NCBI RefSeq assembly: GCF_020519665.1
Contig: NZ_CP084703.1
Location: forward strand, 496,001-560,000
DNA length: 64,000 nucleotides
Source: Bacillus shivajii
Lineage (GTDB): Bacteria; Bacillota; Bacilli; Bacillales; Salisediminibacteriaceae
Direction: 5' to 3'
Positions 7,114 through 19,195 of the stretch are shown here, one piece after another. A program made the translations under genes and the position numbers. Each line of letters starts with the position of its first letter. Positions within the stretch are counted from its first letter, which is position 1. The notes under the pieces were generated by a model. That model ran no database searches. It saw nothing but the letters and a program-made list of their open reading frames with translations, and was not told the DNA's origin.

Positions 7114-9306
7114 ATGTTGGAGTGGACGGAGCAGCAAAATGAATTATTAAAACAGGTTACAAATGAAGTGAAATTAAAGGATACAAAAATTAAAAGTGTT
7201 ATAGAACTTAATGAGGAAGGAAATACAGTCCCGTTTATCGCACGTTATCGAAAAGAGTTAACTGGAGGCTTAGACGAAGAGCAAATTCGTCAAATTCTTG
7301 AAGCGTGGGAGTATGCGTCTAATTTACAGAAAAGAAAAGAAGAAGTCATTCGCCTTATAGATGAACAAGGCAAGCTCTCCACAGAGTTGAAAGGAAATAT
7401 TGAAAACGCAACGAAGTTACAAGAAGTAGAAGACTTATATCGCCCTTACAAACAAAAGCGGAGAACGAAAGCGACAGTCGCAAAAGAAAAAGGGCTTGAA
7501 CCACTAGCAGAATGGATATTCGCTTTGCCGAAAAGTGGGGCGATAGAAGAGGAAGCAGAGAAATACATAAATGAAGAAAAAGAAGTAAATGATGTTGAAG
7601 ATGCTATTCAAGGAGCAAAAGACATCATTAGTGAATATATTTCAGATGATGCCGATATTCGAAAGCAAATTCGAGAAATGACATTTAAAGAAGGTAAAAT
7701 CTCAGCGGAGAAAAAATCAAAAGCTGAGGACGAAAAAAATATCTTTGAAATGTACTATGAGTATAGTGAAGAAATAAAAAAAATCGTCCCGCATCGTGTT
7801 CTAGCCCTAAACCGAGGTGAGAAAGAAGATGTATTAAAAGTTGCTATTGTTGCACCTCGAGATAGAGTAATAACATATATAAAATCAAAAATCATTAAAC
7901 ATAGTAGGAGCATTGTTGAAGTACAGCTAAAAGAAGCAATTGAAGATAGTTATAAACGCTTAATCGAGCCATCCATAGAGCGTGAGATACGAAAAGAAAT
8001 GACTGAAAAGGCGGAAGAACAAGCTATTCATATTTTCTCAGAAAACTTGCGTAATTTATTGTTACAACCACCTCTTAAAGACAGAATTGTGCTAGGGGTG
8101 GACCCAGCGTATCGGACAGGTTGTAAGTTAGCGGTTGTAGACGAAACAGGAAAAGTGCTTGATATTGATGTCATTTACCCGACACCACCAAAAAATGCAG
8201 TTGACCAAGCAAAGGAAAAAGTGAAATCCTTTATTGAAAAATATCAAATTGAAATGATTGCGATCGGAAATGGTACGGCATCTCGTGAAACTGAGCAATT
8301 TATTGCTGATCTAATGAAGGAAGTAGATCGTAAATTGTACTATTTAATTGTAAATGAAGCGGGAGCGAGTGTTTATTCTGCTTCAAAATTAGCGAAAGAA
8401 GAGTTCCCTGATTTACAAGTGGAAGAGCGGAGTGCTGTTTCTATTGCAAGAAGAATACAAGATCCGCTTGCAGAGCTCGTGAAAATTGACCCGAAGTCAG
8501 TTGGCGTTGGTCAATATCAACATGACGTCACACAGTCGAAGTTAAATGACCAGCTTACTTTCGTCGTTGAAACAGTTGTAAACCAAGTAGGAGTTAACTT
8601 AAATACTGCTTCTTCTTCATTATTACAATATGTTTCAGGCTTATCAAAATCCGTAGCCAATAATATTGTGAAATACCGAGAAGAAGAAGGAAAGTTTATA
8701 AATAGAAAACAATTGAAGAAGGTCCCGCGTTTAGGGAATAAAACATATGAACAAAGTATAGGTTTCTTAAGGATTATTGATGGTGACCAACCGCTAGACC
8801 GTACAAGCATTCACCCAGAAAGTTATTCCGTTACAAAGGAAATCATGAAAGACTTAAGTATTAAGGAAGAGGATTTAGGGACAACTGATATTAAGGAAAG
8901 AATAGAGCAATTGAATGTGAATGAACTTGCTGACAAATACGGTGTAGGTATTCCAACGCTTCAAGACATTCTTGATGCATTATCTAGACCTGGGCGTGAT
9001 CCACGTGAGGATGTTCCAAAGCCTGTTCTTAAAACTGATGTGTTATCAATGGATGACCTCTCAAAGGGAATGGAGTTACAAGGGACGATAAGAAATGTTG
9101 TTGACTTTGGAGCATTTGTAGATATTGGTGTAAAAGAAGATGGACTTGTCCACATATCAAAGCTAGCCAACCGCTTTGTAAAACATCCGATGGAAATTGT
9201 CTCTGTCGGTGACGTTGTTACTGTATGGGTTGATGATGTCGATATGAAAAAGGGACGAATTGCCTTAACGATGTTAAAACCGGAAAAGCAACTGACAAAT
9301 GGCTAA
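7114..9306 (+). CDS. tex: Tex-family RNA-binding transcription accessory protein
   Basis: Tex is a conserved nucleic-acid-binding protein linked to transcription. Domains in order are the N-terminal helical Tex region (1-310), the YqgF/RNase H-like domain (about 325-450, with GVDPAYRTGCKLAVVD), helix-hairpin-helix motifs (about 490-560, VSGLSKSVANNIVKYREEEG) and a C-terminal S1 domain (about 645-715, ELQGTIRNVVDFGAFVDIGV). The 730 residues are typical of the family (about 720). ATG 7114 follows GAGGAGGT. The neighbours rsbX upstream and cmpA/sprT downstream are the same as in B. subtilis. Confidence 0.95.
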   Translation: MLEWTEQQNELLKQVTNEVKLKDTKIKSVIELNEEGNTVPFIARYRKELTGGLDEEQIRQILEAWEYASNLQKRKEEVIRLIDEQGKLSTELKGNIENATKLQEVEDLYRPYKQKRRTKATVAKEKGLEPLAEWIFALPKSGAIEEEAEKYINEEKEVNDVEDAIQGAKDIISEYISDDADIRKQIREMTFKEGKISAEKKSKAEDEKNIFEMYYEYSEEIKKIVPHRVLALNRGEKEDVLKVAIVAPRDRVITYIKSKIIKHSRSIVEVQLKEAIEDSYKRLIEPSIEREIRKEMTEKAEEQAIHIFSENLRNLLLQPPLKDRIVLGVDPAYRTGCKLAVVDETGKVLDIDVIYPTPPKNAVDQAKEKVKSFIEKYQIEMIAIGNGTASRETEQFIADLMKEVDRKLYYLIVNEAGASVYSASKLAKEEFPDLQVEERSAVSIARRIQDPLAELVKIDPKSVGVGQYQHDVTQSKLNDQLTFVVETVVNQVGVNLNTASSSLLQYVSGLSKSVANNIVKYREEEGKFINRKQLKKVPRLGNKTYEQSIGFLRIIDGDQPLDRTSIHPESYSVTKEIMKDLSIKEEDLGTTDIKERIEQLNVNELADKYGVGIPTLQDILDALSRPGRDPREDVPKPVLKTDVLSMDDLSKGMELQGTIRNVVDFGAFVDIGVKEDGLVHISKLANRFVKHPMEIVSVGDVVTVWVDDVDMKKGRIALTMLKPEKQLTNG

Positions 9307-9312
9307 CTTGGG

Positions 9313-9338
9313 AAAGAGGGGGGGATCCCCTCTTTTTT
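9313..9338 (+). terminator. Terminator of tex
   Basis: AAAGAGGGG at 9313-9321 pairs with CCCCTCTTT, followed by a run of Ts. It lies directly after the tex stop codon. Confidence 0.85.
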
Positions 9339-9486
9339 AAAATCGTTAAGAATCTACAAATCTTTTGGTAAGAAAATACTCGACGCTGTGAAAATTTTAA
9401 AGTGTATAAGTTCAACTATGGTTCTAGTAACGCCTATAGGCTCGGCAATCAAAGATTAGAACTTAAAAAATTTCTATAGTAGTATC

Positions 9487-9618
9487 TTATTGTGATTTAG
9501 ATGACGAGTATGGCGTGGATCTTTTATAATAAAACCAACATTGGTTTAAAATCCGGATTCTACGCAGGTCCTTACGCTGATAGGCCTCTTGTAATTGGTT
9601 GCGTAGCCAAGAGGGCAT
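9487..9618 (-). CDS. cmpA: Cortex morphogenetic protein CmpA
   Basis: This 43-residue reading frame starts MPSWLRNQLQ and contains RRIRILNQCWFYYK, the hallmark of CmpA. In B. subtilis CmpA is a small sporulation protein that restrains cortex assembly until the coat protein SpoIVA is correctly placed, working with the ClpXP quality-control pathway. The start ATG at 9618 (minus strand) has AAAGGAGG at 9626-9633 with 7 bases spacing. It is encoded between tex and the sprT-like gene, its known position in B. subtilis. The C-terminal tail after YYK is serine-rich and slightly longer than in B. subtilis. I saw no other gene between 9339 and 9805. Confidence 0.88.
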   Translation of the reverse strand: MPSWLRNQLQEAYQRKDLRRIRILNQCWFYYKRSTPYSSSKSQ

Positions 9619-9805
9619 AAAGTAACCTCCTTTCGTTCGTATTAAATGATAGTTCGGATAGTATTAATTAATATATGTTCGAAGGATTGTCCTTGTTTTC
9701 AAATTGATGAAGATATAACAAGAACGTAATATTTACAAGCTGTAAATAGCGGAGTATAGATACTGAAGTATTGAAGTGGGCTTGGGAAAGGAGGGTGTCT
9801 AGGAA

Positions 9806-10270
9806 GTGAATAATGAACAATTACAACAGTTAGTTGAACAGATATCGGTAAATTCATTTAATAAGCCGTTCCAGCATGATGCATATTTTAATAATAGGTT
9901 AAGAACAACAGGGGGGCGTTACTCATTAGCAGATCACCATATTGAGATCAACCCAAAGCATTATGAACACTTCGGATATGAAGAGTTAGTAAAAATCATT
10001 AAGCATGAACTTTGCCATTACCACTTACACATTGAAGGAAAAGGGTACATGCATAAAGATAGAGAGTTTAAAAATTTGCTAAAAGCGGTTGGTGGCTCGA
10101 GGCATTGTCAAACACTCCCTGGGACTCGGAAAAAATCTAAGGTCATTCATATGTACCAATGTACTTCTTGTGATTTAATCTATAAAAGGAAAAGAAGAAT
10201 AGATACGAAGAAGTATGTTTGTGGGAAGTGTAAAGGAAAGTTAAAAATTGTTAAAACGATTTCTGGATAA
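9806..10270 (+). CDS. SprT-like zinc metalloprotein (YdcK family)
   Basis: The protein has the SprT-family zinc-binding HELCHYH motif in KIIKHELCHYH (about residues 65-75) and a C-terminal zinc ribbon with CTSC and CGKC. It is the homologue of B. subtilis YdcK (about 150 residues), which sits in the same place. SprT-like proteins resemble the DNA-protein crosslink protease Spartan, but the function of the bacillary member is not established. GTG 9806 follows AAAGGAGGG at 9787-9795. The gene is followed by the tRNA cluster. Confidence 0.88.
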   Translation: MNNEQLQQLVEQISVNSFNKPFQHDAYFNNRLRTTGGRYSLADHHIEINPKHYEHFGYEELVKIIKHELCHYHLHIEGKGYMHKDREFKNLLKAVGGSRHCQTLPGTRKKSKVIHMYQCTSCDLIYKRKRRIDTKKYVCGKCKGKLKIVKTISG

Positions 10271-10368
10271 AAAGTTGATTTTTATTAAATCTCTATGCTA
10301 TTATATAAATCTCATCAAGAGAGCCTACCAACAACATTAAGGAAGTGAACAACTACAGTAACGTGGGT

Positions 10369-10397
10369 TTGACATTAATATTATCTTTGTTTAAAAT
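10369..10397 (+). promoter_or_regulatory. Strong promoter of the first tRNA-Asn gene
   Basis: TTGACA at 10369-10374 and TAAAAT at 10392-10397 are spaced by 17 bases. The -10 box ends 18 bases before the tRNA. Confidence 0.8.
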
Positions 10398-10415
10398 AAT
10401 AATTGTCGTTATTAT

Positions 10416-10490
10416 TCCACAGTAGCTCAGTGGTAGAGCAATCGGCTGTTAACCGATCGGTCGTAGGTTCGAGTCCTACCTGTGGAGCCA
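10416..10490 (+). tRNA. tRNA-Asn (GTT), copy 1
   Basis: The cloverleaf folds with TCCACAG/CTGTGGA acceptor stem, anticodon loop CTGTTAA (GTT) and GGTTCGAGTCC T-arm; CCA is encoded. The sequence is identical to the second copy at 10662. Confidence 0.95.
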
Positions 10491-10602
10491 TTTCTTTTTT
10501 TGGGGGAAGTCCTTACTCATTTTTGTTCCTTAATAAATGGGACAAGCTAAAAGTAAGCAGATAAATATAATTAAGAGAGAATGCGACTCCGTAAAAAAAC
10601 AG

Positions 10603-10631
10603 TTGACATAATCTTGTTGATTGTGTAAGAT
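10603..10631 (+). promoter_or_regulatory. Strong promoter of the second tRNA-Asn gene
   Basis: TTGACA at 10603-10608 and TAAGAT at 10626-10631 have a 17-base spacer. The downstream tRNAs are closely packed behind it and are probably cotranscribed. Confidence 0.75.
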
Positions 10632-10661
10632 ATAAAAGTCGCAAAAAAACACTAACAATAT

Positions 10662-10736
10662 TCCACAGTAGCTCAGTGGTAGAGCAATCGGCTGTTAACC
10701 GATCGGTCGTAGGTTCGAGTCCTACCTGTGGAGCCA
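10662..10736 (+). tRNA. tRNA-Asn (GTT), copy 2
   Basis: It is identical over 75 bases to the copy at 10416, including the encoded CCA, and has its own promoter. Confidence 0.95.
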
Positions 10737-10743
10737 TTCTTAT

Positions 10744-10834
10744 GGAGAAGTACCCAAGTGGCTGAAGGGGCTCCCCTGCTAAGGGAGTAGGTCGTGTGAG
10801 CGGCGCGAGGGTTCAAATCCCTCCTTCTCCGCCA
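10744..10834 (+). tRNA. tRNA-Ser (GCT)
   Basis: A class II tRNA of 91 bases with a long variable arm, acceptor stem GGAGAAG/CTTCTCC, anticodon loop CTGCTAA (GCT) and encoded CCA. Confidence 0.95.
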
Positions 10835-10844
10835 TTAAATATTA

Positions 10845-10919
10845 GGCCCGTTGGTCAAGTGGTTAAGACACCGCCCTTTCACGGCGGTAACAGGGGTTCG
10901 AATCCCCTACGGGTCACCA
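10845..10919 (+). tRNA. tRNA-Glu (TTC)
   Basis: Acceptor stem GGCCCGT/ACGGGTC, anticodon TTC in the loop CTTTCAC, encoded CCA; 75 bases. Confidence 0.95.
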
Positions 10920-10940
10920 TTAGTTTTTTCAAAGTCTCGT

Positions 10941-11124
10941 ATACATGAGGATGTGAGTGAGCGCATCTGACAAAGAGATTCGCCGCCCCTTATGCAGATC
11001 GTTTTGTTTGAAAGAAGCAAGAAGGTCGAGGAAGAAAGGGAACGAGCACTGGAGCGTATACCACATACGTGAGGATGTGAGTGAGCGCATCTGACAAAGA
11101 GATTCGCCGCTTATTTCAAACAAA
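10941..11124 (+). repeat. Repeats in the tRNA-Glu/tRNA-Val spacer
   Basis: A 40-base direct repeat starting GAGGATGTGAGTGAGCGCAT occurs at 10947-10986 and 11071-11110. The second copy lies inside a 122-base segment bounded by a perfect 11-base inverted repeat: TTTGTTTGAAA at 11003-11013 and TTTCAAACAAA at 11114-11124. A related motif (GTGAGGATGATGAGGCGCGC) is seen in the 16S-23S spacer near 14080. It may be a structured spacer RNA or a small mobile repeat. Confidence 0.7.
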
Positions 11125-11127
11125 TAG

Positions 11128-11203
11128 GGAGGATTAGCTCAGTTGGGAGAGCACTTGCCTTACAAGCAAGGGGTCGGTGGTTCGAGCCCGCCATCCTCCA
11201 CCA
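11128..11203 (+). tRNA. tRNA-Val (TAC)
   Basis: Acceptor stem GGAGGAT/ATCCTCC, anticodon TAC in the loop CTTACAA, T-arm GGTTCGAGCCC, encoded CCA. Confidence 0.95.
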
Positions 11204-11234
11204 TTAATTAAATATAATAGACGTCAAATAGTGT

Positions 11235-11310
11235 GGTCCCGTGGTGTAGCGGTTAACATGCCTGCCTGTCACGCAGGAGATCGCGGGTTCGATTCCCGTC
11301 GGGACCGCCA
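11235..11310 (+). tRNA. tRNA-Asp (GTC)
   Basis: Acceptor stem GGTCCCG/CGGGACC, anticodon GTC in the loop CTGTCAC, encoded CCA. Confidence 0.95.
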
Positions 11311-11328
11311 TTTTTTTTATTTTAGTGT

Positions 11329-11413
11329 GCGGGTGTGGCGGAATTGGCAGACGCGCTAGACTTAGGATCTAGTGCCTTCGGGCGTGGGGGTTCGACTCCC
11401 TCCACCCGCACCA
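11329..11413 (+). tRNA. tRNA-Leu (TAG)
   Basis: A class II tRNA with acceptor stem GCGGGTG/CACCCGC, anticodon TAG in CTTAGGA, long variable arm and encoded CCA. Confidence 0.95.
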
Positions 11414-11435
11414 TTATAATAATCTTTCATTTGTT

Positions 11436-11521
<86 letters not shown>

Positions 11522-11544
11522 TTTTATATAACAGCCTAATATAG

Positions 11545-11621
11545 GCGCCCGTAGCTCAATTGGATAGAGCGTTTGACTACGGATCAAAAGGTTAGGGGTT
11601 CGACTCCTCTCGGGCGCGCCA
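11545..11621 (+). tRNA. tRNA-Arg (ACG)
   Basis: Acceptor stem GCGCCCG/CGGGCGC, anticodon ACG in CTACGGA (first base likely modified to inosine), encoded CCA. Confidence 0.95.
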
Positions 11622-11666
11622 TTAACTATCTCTTATCAGTTGTCAGCGCTAATCCGAAAAATAATA

Positions 11667-11743
11667 CGGGAAGTAGCTCAGCTTGGCAGAGCACTTGGTT
11701 TGGGACCAAGGGGTCGCAGGTTCAAATCCTGTCTTCCCGACCA
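11667..11743 (+). tRNA. tRNA-Pro (TGG)
   Basis: Acceptor stem CGGGAAG/CTTCCCG, anticodon TGG in TTTGGGA, encoded CCA. Confidence 0.95.
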
Positions 11744-11787
11744 GGATATTTCAGTGTTTTATAATAAGGTAGTCATTTATAATATAT

Positions 11788-11861
11788 GCGGGTGTAGTTT
11801 AGTGGTAAAACCTCAGCCTTCCAAGCTGATGTCGTGAGTTCGATTCTCATCACCCGCTCCA
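11788..11861 (+). tRNA. tRNA-Gly (TCC)
   Basis: Acceptor stem GCGGGTG/CACCCGC, anticodon TCC in CTTCCAA, encoded CCA. Confidence 0.95.
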
Positions 11862-11929
11862 TGAAAATTATTTTAAAATAACTCTTGCATCATTATCTTA
11901 TCGATGATATAGTAGTTAATGTTGCTTGA

Positions 11930-12006
<77 letters not shown>

Positions 12007-12047
12007 TATATTGACCTTTGAAAACTAAACAAAAAGCCAAGCGAAAT

Positions 12048-12109
<62 letters not shown>

Positions 12110-12152
12110 ATGTCAGAGACATTAAACTCTTAAGATGATTTTTTCATCACAA

Positions 12153-13710
<1,558 letters not shown>

Positions 13711-14134
13711 AAGGAGCTATTAGCTCATTACTTTATCGATCGTTTGCGCTTTTTGTTTAGTTTTGAGAGGTTTATTTTTTTTTGTCTCTCAAGATAGATA
13801 GCTTTGCAGAGAAGATCAAGCTGACGAAGAAGAGCGACGATCATCTGCAGCAAATTGTTCTTTGAAAACTAGATAACAGATTAAGACTGATTGATCTTCA
13901 CCGGTTGTTTGAAACGAATTCAGTAATGGATTCGACAGAGTACAACCGAGTGTCTTAGAAGGTTAATTTGACGCCATATACGCAGATGGAACCAATTGAG
14001 AAAGTTGGTTTTACAAAGAGCACCAAGGAGTTCAAGGAAACAAGCGACGAATCCCCGGAACGTACATTTTTGGTACGTGAGGATGATGAGGCGCGCAGTT
14101 GACGCAGAAATCCGAAGGTGATCTGCAGTAAAAT
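13711..14134 (+). other. 16S-23S internal transcribed spacer without tRNA genes
   Basis: The 424-base spacer holds no tRNA. It includes TTGTTCTTTGAAAACTAGAT near 13855, the usual Bacillus processing and antitermination region, and a segment near 14080 (GTACGTGAGGATGATGAGGC) related to the repeat in the tRNA spacer at 10941-11110. Confidence 0.8.
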
Positions 14135-17069
<2,935 letters not shown>

Positions 17070-17152
17070 AAGTATTACATTAACCTTCAGACCGAAGGTC
17101 ATCAGTCAAATGTTATCTAGTTTTGAGAGTACAATACTTCTCAATTTCATAA

Positions 17153-17270
<118 letters not shown>

Positions 17271-17274
17271 AATC

Positions 17275-17304
17275 AAAGGCACCTTCAGTTGAGGGTGTCT
17301 TTTT
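17275..17304 (+). terminator. Terminator of the rRNA operon
   Basis: AAAGGCACCTTCA pairs with the following TGAGGGTGTCTTT with small mismatches and runs into Ts. Confidence 0.85.
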
Positions 17305-17470
17305 ATGTATGAAAAATAGAGTGAATTTATATCGAAAGATATAACAAGCATAATGAAGAGAAGTCGTAAGAGGTGCATGAGGAACAAGTAGATCAAGGAA
17401 TCGACGGAGCGAGCCTCGGAATGTACGATGTCCATGAGAAGTGAGCGAGGGAGAATGACGCGGAGATGCG

Positions 17471-17543
17471 CCGTTCATCATGCGCCGAACAGTGCCGAAG
17501 GTAGTTGGGGGCGCCCCCCTGTGAGAGTAGGACGTTGCTGGGC
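17471..17543 (+). pseudogene. Truncated 5S rRNA remnant
   Basis: From 17471 (CCGTTCATCATGCGCCGAAC) to 17543 this repeats the 3' part of the 5S gene, with an internal loss of the segment between CCGAACA and GCCGA and a few substitutions. The 3' end GTAGGACGTTGCTGGGC is identical to 17254-17270. The copy continues through the terminator and into the flank (GAAAAA...TTTATATCG), so the duplicated block is larger than the gene. It most likely comes from unequal recombination between rRNA operons. Confidence 0.8.
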
Positions 17544-17547
17544 AATC

Positions 17548-17579
17548 AAAGGCACCTCCAGTTGAGGGTGTCTTTTTTT
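17548..17579 (+). terminator. Second copy of the 5S terminator
   Basis: AAAGGCACCTCCA pairs with the following GAGGGTGTCTTT and a run of seven Ts. It is the duplicated version of the hairpin at 17275. Confidence 0.75.
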
Positions 17580-17610
17580 GTGTGGAAAAAGAGTAATTTA
17601 TATCGTAATT

Positions 17611-18017
17611 ACGGACAAATCCAAAAAGTTACGGACAAATCCAAAAAGTTACAGACAAATCCAAAAAGTTACGGACAAATCCAAAAAGTTACGGACAAAT
17701 CCAAAAAGTTACGGACAAATCCAAAAAGTTACGGACAAATCCAAAAAGTTACGGACAAATCCAAAAAGTTACGGACAAATCCAAAAAGTTACGGACAAAC
17801 CCAAAAAGTCACGGACAAATCCAAAAGTCACGGACAAATCCACAAAGTCACGGACAAATCCAAAAGTCACGGACAAATCCACAAAGTCACGGACAAATCC
17901 AAAAAGTTACGGACAAATCCAAAAAGTTACGGACAAACCCAAAAAGTCACGGACAAATCCAAAAGTTACGGACAAATCCAAAAAGTTACGGACAAACCCA
18001 AAAAGTCACGGACAAAC
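17611..18017. repeat. 20-bp tandem repeat array, 20 full copies
   Basis: The unit ACGGACAAATCCAAAAAGTT is repeated head to tail twenty times, plus a partial copy. The first ten copies are 20 bases each and almost identical; later copies vary (AAAGTC, CCACAAAG) and some are 19 bases, so homogenisation is stronger on the left. No unique spacers exist, so it is not a CRISPR. A reading frame runs through it only because the unit lacks stop codons. It lies between the 5S remnant and a terminator. Confidence 0.9.
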
Positions 18018-18048
18018 GGATTGAAAGGAAGTCCAAAGGGGATAAAAA

Positions 18049-18080
18049 AAACTAGGTTCAGTAATTACCGAACCTAGTTT
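18049..18080. terminator. Hairpin terminator after the tandem repeat
   Basis: AAACTAGGTTC at 18049-18059 pairs perfectly with GAACCTAGTTT at 18070-18080, flanked by As on the left and Ts on the right, so it can act in both directions. Confidence 0.75.
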
Positions 18081-18081
18081 T

Positions 18082-18111
18082 TTATGAAATGAAGGGGGAA
18101 TCATTTCATAA
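18082..18111. repeat. Perfect inverted repeat
   Basis: TTATGAAATGA at 18082-18092 and TCATTTCATAA at 18101-18111 form an 11-base stem with the loop AGGGGGAA. Nothing else was recognised up to 18225. Confidence 0.6.
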
Positions 18112-18225
18112 AGAAGTTACTGTATTGCAGAGTGAGAAAAGGGATAAAGGTGTAGAGAGACTTTCTCTTACAGCTTTATTGTTCCCTTCGAGATAGAAAA
18201 TATACATTTAAAAGATCCAAATTTT

Positions 18226-19011
18226 TTATAAAGTGTTGGGGATCCCTTCTTTTTTTGACTCGTGAAACGTATGCATTAGCGCAAATTGAAAGCCTGTTGC
18301 CACATATCCGTACATAATAATAAAGATCATATAAAAGATAGGGCTAGACATTTGATTGATAATGAGACCGCTTATTAGGTTAAATATAAGAATGGAAAAA
18401 ATAACTCCAAATGTTTCAGGGATTCTAGTTTTGAAGTAAAATCTACTTTTCTTTAGAGCATCGATAGGTCGTAGTTCATCGGTTACGATTGTAAATTCCC
18501 AAAAGATAAACAAGATGCGTAACACGAATAGAAGGAACATGCCGAAGAATATCCCTGGAATCATAAATGGAACCATCATAATAAATAAGACAAACAAGAG
18601 GGCTAATTGAATGATTAATACGACGATAAAATCAAGCCAATGTTTTTTTCCGTACCTTAAGAAAATATGAAAATTAGCATCCTCGCCTCTGGCACCTTTG
18701 TGCAATAAACCTATGAACCCGCCTTCTATAAATGCAAGAAAGATGAACATGAAAATAATGAGAAGTGAGAAACTACCTAAACTATTAGCGCCATCTAAGC
18801 TAAAATTAACTGAATGGATGACATTAGGATTTTCTAATAGGTCAGAAATGGATGGAAGGCCAGGGTTAATTGAAAACTTAAAGGAAATGGTTGAGTGATA
18901 ATGAAAGCCGTATACAATAAATGCAATCATGAATGAAAGAAAATCGATCATGATCGGATACAGGGCAATAGATGTATATTCAGTCAATGTTTTAAAACCT
19001 TTATAAATCAT
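18226..19011 (-). CDS. Integral membrane protein of unknown function
   Basis: The 261-residue protein has about six hydrophobic segments: around 20-40, 80-105, 125-150, 155-175, 205-225 and 230-250. A conserved-looking cytoplasmic stretch (FTIVTDELRPIDALKKSRFY) resembles permease-like bacillary membrane proteins that occur without a known role. The start is ATG 19011, since AAAGGGGA at 19018-19025 is 6 bases upstream; ATG 19017 would touch that site. It is divergent from the PLP enzyme gene. No function is proposed. Confidence 0.75.
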   Translation of the reverse strand: MIYKGFKTLTEYTSIALYPIMIDFLSFMIAFIVYGFHYHSTISFKFSINPGLPSISDLLENPNVIHSVNFSLDGANSLGSFSLLIIFMFIFLAFIEGGFIGLLHKGARGEDANFHIFLRYGKKHWLDFIVVLIIQLALLFVLFIMMVPFMIPGIFFGMFLLFVLRILFIFWEFTIVTDELRPIDALKKSRFYFKTRIPETFGVIFSILIFNLISGLIINQMSSPIFYMIFIIMYGYVATGFQFALMHTFHESKKEGIPNTL

Positions 19012-19134
19012 AAACATTCCCCTTTACAAAATTTGGTCATAGTTTCATTGTAACAGTGAACAAGGAATGGAAATAGAAGGTATGATCATTTTTACATTAA
19101 TTAAGGTGAAAAAAGTTAGAAAAAGTGACTTTTC

Positions 19135-19163
19135 TTGTTACAGAGACTTACATTCAGTATGAT
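19135..19163 (+). promoter_or_regulatory. Sigma-A promoter of the Cys/Met PLP enzyme gene
   Basis: TTGTTA at 19135-19140 and TATGAT at 19158-19163 are separated by 17 bases, 33 bases before the start codon. Confidence 0.6.
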
Positions 19164-19195
19164 AAGAAAAAGGTAGCTATGAAAGGAGAATAATT

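Noticed and set aside
17611-18017. CRISPR array
   Set aside because: The repeats are directly adjacent, without unique spacers, and no cas gene is present.
17505-18077. A 190-codon open frame through the 20-bp repeat
   Set aside because: It starts in the 5S remnant, has no ribosome binding site, and exists only because the repeat unit lacks stop codons in this frame; a second frame is equally open.
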